Assembly (NCBI GenBank): GCA_964017195.1
Contig: OZ024898.1
Span: forward strand, 1,002,501-1,066,500
Source: Siderastrea radians
Lineage: Eukaryota; Cnidaria; Anthozoa; Scleractinia; Rhizangiidae
Direction of reading: 5' to 3'
Length of the DNA: 64,000 nucleotides
Below the pieces are notes generated by a model. The model saw only the letters and a list, made by a program, of their open reading frames with translations, was not told the origin of the DNA and ran no database searches. The translations under genes and the position numbers were made by a program. The first letter of the stretch is position 1. Every line of letters begins with the position of its first letter. Below are positions 59,268 through 64,000 of this stretch, in pieces.

Positions 59268-61400
59268 TATAGTTTTTCAGCGCGCGAGGAATGGGAACTA
59301 AATTGGCACAAGCGCGCGCGCGAGGAGCGCGACAGTCCAAGTCAGATGACACGTGCCAATCAACCTCCCAGGCGAACTTTTCCAAAGTCTGATTGAGGCA
59401 TCTTTATGGCTTACCTTTTCAAAGCCTATCGAGCACATAGCAGTGAAATTATGAAAAGCCTTTAGTTTAATCGCTTTTGTAGCTGACAGTTGCAGTCCTA
59501 CGATTGTTCTACGATTATAGGACTGGATCGATTGCGATCTTTAAGTTCAAGCAACACAGAGAGGACTGAATACGTTGCACGAATTGTTACGCGCCTTCAA
59601 GAATTATGCGTGAAGAACTTCTCTCCGTTCTCAACTTGAAATATCAGTGCTGTCCAGGTCAGCTGTCGAGAATCTCTGGGATGAGAAGCTAAAGTTTGTT
59701 TGGATCGAGTTTAAGTGTAAGTAATTTTTTGGAAAAGTGCTTTAGTTTTTGCCTTTCTAACAAGCCGTGTATTTTTTGTCGGGTAAGTTGTCTTTACGGC
59801 CGTTCTCATACGGTTTCAGCAAAATACAGGTGACTTGTGAATTTTATTGAGCGATGAATAGATTACACACTTGTAACGAGGTAACAGTTGTCATTGAATT
59901 TTGATAGAAGTTGAAACTCAAAAGGACACTTATATTTCAGTGTCTATTTATCAGTCACCAGTAGCTTTTGATCTAAGTTTCACTTGTGTTGACAAGGTGC
60001 GACTTCAAAAACTTCGGTGGTCTAAAATAAAACCGAAAATTGAAAAAAGTTCAATTGTACCTCAGCTCAAATACAATTTTTATTTTTACGAAAAATTATG
60101 CCTAGAATGACGGCATTCATGGACATTCAGTGAACGAATAAAGGATGAGTATCGAGTTGACGGCCGGTTCCAAAACAGTCGGCGTTTCGCAGGCGTTCTG
60201 TTGACTTGTTGAACCTTGCAGAAAAATAATGTGGTCTTTTTCAAAACATATAATTTCTTGTCGACATTTTTGTTCCCTTTTATCCGACGTCTGCCTTTAA
60301 ATATAAATTGAAAGCGTATTTATATACTATTTGCTATTCCATGCAGTTAACAAACACGCAAGTAGCCGCTAAGAAACAACGCGGGTCTCGGCAGACAAAA
60401 TATTGAGCTTACAACATAAAATAAACGAGCTTCCCTGCTTTTCTCTGGTAGCAAAAAGATGTTCTAAGAGCAAACATGACCGCTTTAGATTTTTTCTTGA
60501 AGAACGGTTGTAATCAGTTAATTGTAAAAATGAAACTGAAAGTGGTTTAATGATTCCGCGTTCTGGAAAGGAAATTTTTTGCTGCTGGCAATAAAGTGGC
60601 GGCTTCGTTCGAGTTTTTATATCGCAAATCGGTATAAATTTTCTTCTTTTTTGTTTATTTGTTCGTTTCTTTCTTCATTTTTGCGAATTTTTTGGTCACA
60701 TGGATCCTTTACAGTAAAGGAAAGCAGTTGTCCAGAAAAATGTTGTTCTTTTGAAAGAAAAGCTCTAGAAAAGCTTTTCTACCGCTTACCGGCGTGCTGT
60801 CCACGCTCGTCCACGCAAAAGGAATCATGAGCATGCGCAACCCCGTAACTTGGAGAATTCTTATTTTGGTAACGCGAAGAAAAAAGGTGGGTTTTGAGAC
60901 ATTTTCAAACGCTAATTGCGCGTATTCCACTCGGTGAAATTTTTTTAAAATTGGAACATTTGTAGGATTTTTGTGTTTTTCAGTCATATTAAAGTAAGAG
61001 TAATTTTTGTACGTGCACTTCTGCATTAATCGTCGAAAACGGAAATTTACTATTCTGGCAAAACTTATGTACAAAATTTCTCACAGCTTTGCCAGCTAAG
61101 ACTTCTCAAACGACAACATCTTTACAACAAAAATAGCCAAAATTCACCGTGTAAAAACCAAGAAATGACATAAAGAAACTGGGTAAGCTTAAAAAATGAG
61201 CCAAACAACTATAACAGTGGTTGCCATGGAAACGGGCCAGGCCCAGGAATTGTGACTTTTTTGAAAAGTATAAAGGCTAGGCTAGTTGCTTTTGTAGCTT
61301 TTCGCTAGTGAAATGTAAATCAATGTCCTGAAAATCATCAAAAAAGTTATGAATATTTGTCTGTTGAAACTGATGAGAAACTGTATGGAGCCACCTTTTA
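59268..61400. other. Intergenic, nothing recognised
   Basis: Begins with a GC-rich stretch (AAGCGCGCGCGCGAGGAGCG, ~59309). The short frames at 59901-60110 and 60579-61074 have no recognisable domain. Confidence 0.4.
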
Positions 61401-61404
61401 CGTC

Positions 61405-61461
61405 TTTTCGCTAACGTATTAGGTCAGTTCGCTAACGTCTTATATGTCGTTTCGCTAACGT
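61405..61461 (+). repeat. TTCGCTAACGT repeat cluster, right
   Basis: Three copies at about 17-25 bp spacing: TTTTCGCTAACGTATTAG, AGTTCGCTAACGTCTTA and GTTTCGCTAACGTGTTG. Confidence 0.75.
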
Positions 61462-61690
61462 GTTGTTCGGAAATACTTTCTACAGACCTTGTAAGAAACA
61501 GTTGACTAAAAGTTATTTTACGTTCTTCATGTGTGCGATGTACTTCGGACTTATCCTTCGCGTTCGAGTGATGTGTTATGTTTTCGCTTGTGTTATGTTT
61601 TTATGTTTTCCTACAAACCTTGTAAGAAACAGTTGAATAAAAGTTATTTTACGTACTTCATGTGTGCGATGTACTTCGGACTTATCCTTC
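61462..61690 (+). repeat. Direct repeat of ~80 bp, copies a and b
   Basis: CTACARACCTTGTAAGAAAC then AGTTGAMTAAAAGTTATTTT and GTGTGCGATGTACTTCGGAC occur at ~61480-61559 and ~61611-61690. A third copy without its last part is at 62859-62933, beyond the PHD exon. Confidence 0.8.
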
Positions 61691-61794
61691 AGTACACATG
61701 TATACGTCCGAGTGATGTGACATGTTTTTGCAGTCGTTTGAAGTTCACTTGGATCTCGCTCCAGGCTACGCGTGCGGGCAAGGCTTTGCTAAAT

Positions 61795-62110
61795 TATTAC
61801 GCGAAATTGGAACGAGGTTGTTTAAAAAAAACTTTTATTATTACGCGAAATTGGAACGAGGTTGTTTAAAACTTTTATTCTATAAACCCTCTTTGACAAG
61901 GTTCGCTCGTGTCGCAATTTATTAATTTCTCCAAGACGCTAAAAGTCAATTAAATGCGCTTGTGATATTTTAAGAAAAAGACTCCATCCATTATACGCGC
62001 TCTTTAAGGAAAAGACTCCATCCATTGTGCACACTTGTGATATTATAAAACAAGATTCTATCCATTGTACGCACTTGTGATATTTTAAGACAATAAGACT
62101 GATTAGCGTC
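61795..62110 (+). repeat. Short tandem duplications
   Basis: TTATTACGCGAAATTGGAAC and GAGGTTGTTTAAAA occur twice in tandem (~61795-61873). GACTCCATCCATT(A/G)T with CGC(A)CTTGTGATATT recurs three to four times at ~61957-62095. Confidence 0.7.
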
Positions 62111-62545
62111 GCTCGTGCGGCATAAAGCAAAGGAGGTGCGATTTTTTTTACAGGACTGAGACATACTTAGACACTCTCGTTGCGCCCATAAAGTTCCCTT
62201 TAAATTTTTTTTCCTGCCATTCAAACAGCTTGGTTTGAATTCTAGACAGAATTAAGACTCCAGAAAATTACACTAGTCTTGTGTCTCAGCGTCGCTCGCG
62301 CGGCTTTTAGTAAAAGAGGTGAGACTTTTGGCATTTATATAATTCAAAAGCACATTGTTTAATGATGTCAATGATGGGTATCAAGTCCTTCAATTAACAA
62401 AGGATAGTAAACATTAGCATTCAATCAAATGGCTGCGATTTCGATCCATCAGAGAAGGGAATGACAGTATAAAAAGGCCAGCATTTTATTCTCCCGCCAC
62501 CCGTTCATTAGAACATTAACTCGATCAACAACGTTTATTAACACT

Positions 62546-62792
62546 ATGGAAGAATTATACTGTATCGCTTGTTCAGAAGTCGTAACCACGCGCCAAGAAG
62601 CACTACTGTGCGACGGATGTGAAAGGTGGTAACACCGACGTTGCAACACTGGTATTGCGCGCGACGCCTACAGGAAAGCAGTTAGGGGTGGTCTGGAGAT
62701 TGCCTGGACATGTCTTTACTGCAAAGCCGCGGAAGGCAGTCCGTTACACATTATTCCGTTACCAATTGCTGCGAGCACGATGGTCGATATAG
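62546..62792 (+). pseudogene. PHD-finger exon with an in-frame stop
   Basis: From an ATG at 62546 the frame reads MEELYCIACSEVV, then ALLCDGCERW, then a TAA at 62630-62632, then HRRCNTGIARDAYRK and WTCLYCK up to a donor (gtatgc after 62792). The Cys/His spacing is a PHD zinc finger (C-x2-C, C-x2-C, H-x2-C, C-x2-C) with all eight ligands still present. The stop sits between Trp and the His ligand; a single C-to-T change of a Gln codon would explain it. In cnidarian genomes this finger is often a first exon of transposon proteins (recollection). Surrounding direct repeats support a mobile-element origin. Confidence 0.75.
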
Positions 62793-62858
62793 GTATGCTT
62801 TTATGTTTTATACACTCTTTTTTTTTTTCTTATAAGAAACGTAACTAAGAACATGCTG

Positions 62859-62933
62859 TTGTTCGGAAATACTTTCTACAAACCTTGTAAGAAACAGTTG
62901 ACTAAAAGTTATTTTACGTACTACATGTGTGCG
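62859..62933 (+). repeat. Direct repeat copy c
   Basis: TTGTTCGGAAATACTTTCTA through AGTTATTTTACGTACT, third copy of the 61462-61690 repeat. Confidence 0.78.
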
Positions 62934-63239
62934 CGTAACTAAGAACGTTTCAGGCTCAAACCATGGAAAAAAAGAACATGAAAGGGGCATAGTCACGAGC
63001 CACCAATGAAAACCACAGATTTGATGTTTCTAAACGCCATATTTCAGTTTCAATGTTCTCATTCACTTAATGTTATATCCAAGCTTGCTCTGTTAAGACA
63101 AAAAATTTTAACAAAAACCGAAAATAAGCTGACGAGATGAGTTTATTCACTTATCCCAAACTTCAGTATCACTGGGTGTGTTCTGGGAAGGGGAGAGAGG
63201 AGAAGGCAGATCGTGAGGCTTCTTTATATTCCGACAAAT

Positions 63240-63312
63240 AGAGGCCGGGGAGAGAAGAAACAAGGGTTGAGGGAGAGAGAGAAGGAGGTGGGGTGGGGGG
63301 GGGGGGGGAGGT
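63240..63312 (+). repeat. Purine/G-rich low-complexity tract
   Basis: GGGAGAGAGAGAAGGAGGTG then a run of Gs. It produces no credible gene. Confidence 0.85.
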
Positions 63313-63353
63313 TACCTTGCTGTGATCTATACAACATGAGGGCCATTCTCGTC

Positions 63354-63553
63354 CCCAGAGGCCGCAATCCTTTTGGTCAGCACCAAGGATCGAGACCTCT
63401 GGCCGGCGCCAAGAATCACGGACTCATTGTCAAATCTGGCAAATCTGATTGGCTGAAAATCCAAAGCAAGTATTCTGCGCATGTTCAAAAAATCGGCTCC
63501 GGCGAGAGGTCTCGATCCTTAGTGCTGACCAAAAGGATTGCAGGGCCGTCTGG
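63354..63553. mobile_element. Foldback MITE, ~200 bp
   Basis: GCAATCCTTTTGGTCAGCAC and AAGGATCGAGACCTCT at the left mirror AGAGGTCTCGATCCTTAGTG and CTGACCAAAAGGATTGC at the right. Confidence 0.82.
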
Positions 63554-64000
63554 CGTGAAGTGTGGGGTAACATCACTGGTAGGGTGACGTCGACAGTTGC
63601 GTGCGCTGTGGTAAGGCCGTGGGGAAACGCTGGAGATGCAGAGCGCCAGTTCCTTTGTATTGTTATACGGTCAGATAATAGAAAGGGTACTGTAGCAGGC
63701 AGTTTTTTCTTACGCAAAAAAAAACACATCTAAATTTCCTGTATCACTGGCTTACTCAATGCTCACTTTTTCCCTACACCTATAGGAATAACCAAGCACC
63801 CCCAAATGGCCAAACAGTCTCTTGGTCTCCTTGAGCGAACAACTAAATCTAGTCGAAAGCGTGAGGGATTACTTTATGATGATAAATAATGAATAAACTA
63901 ACAGACAATAACGAATTCCACCTTTTCTCGGAAACCTCGTGAAAAATTCACGGAAATGACCTCTGTAAGTGACCTTTCATTGTTGTTTGATTAGCATACT
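63554..64000. other. Window end, nothing recognised
   Basis: No gene or repeat with visible ends. Confidence 0.4.

Noticed and set aside
1..64000. Bacterial-type defence system, CRISPR array, operon or integrated virus
   Set aside because: No ribosome-binding sites, operonic frames, direct-repeat/spacer arrays or viral capsid or polymerase genes are visible; the gene structure is eukaryotic with introns.

Overview
This is a window of a metazoan nuclear genome, AT-rich, intron-rich and packed with small foldback transposons. The gene content, the Penelope-like and piggyBac/pogo/hAT-type repeats and the TTAGGG-type tracts fit a cnidarian, most likely a stony coral (inference from the style of the repeats; no species is claimed). 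No bacterial-type system, CRISPR array, operon, rRNA or convincing tRNA is visible.

The main gene is a complete-looking GBF1 (Golgi brefeldin A-resistance ARF guanine-nucleotide exchange factor) on the plus strand, from an ATG at 8461 to a TAG at 44490. I could place 34 coding exons, all with GT-AG borders and compatible phases. They total 5,931 bases (1,976 codons plus stop) and cover the DCB, HUS, Sec7 and HDS regions and a Pro/Ser-rich tail. Its introns hold most of the repeats. Intron 10 (20151-26367) also contains an intronless MYND zinc-finger gene (21669-22313), a Penelope-like retroelement fragment on the minus strand, and an 814-bp transposon with a clear 8-bp target duplication.

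On the minus strand, 50683-52353 is a long single-exon reading frame that I identify as an NCOA4 (ferritinophagy receptor / ARA70) homologue. It has an N-terminal ARA70-like helical region and a tail with eleven Trp-Leu motifs and two cysteine clusters. A good splice acceptor lies just upstream of its ATG, so an unseen 5' exon is likely. GBF1 and NCOA4 converge on the interval 44490-50683.

Layout: 1-8430 is repeat-rich upstream DNA (a decayed Penelope-like element between inverted terminal repeats, several MITEs, and a 2.4-kb foldback with satellite and TTAGGG-like arrays into which a second element is inserted). 8434-44490 is GBF1. 44670-46024 is a degraded DDE transposon with ~450-bp terminal inverted repeats, only 180 bp past the GBF1 stop. 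46025-50390 is intergenic repeats. 50394-52365 is NCOA4. 53222-57753 is a Harbinger-like MITE split by a 4-kb composite inverted-repeat element whose ends are minisatellite arrays. 57757-64000 is repeat debris including a broken PHD-finger exon that is probably transposon-derived.

GBF1 (secretory traffic) and NCOA4 (iron and ferritin turnover) have no obvious shared pathway; their neighbourhood is probably positional. The most unusual structures are mobile-element architectures rather than a new gene system.
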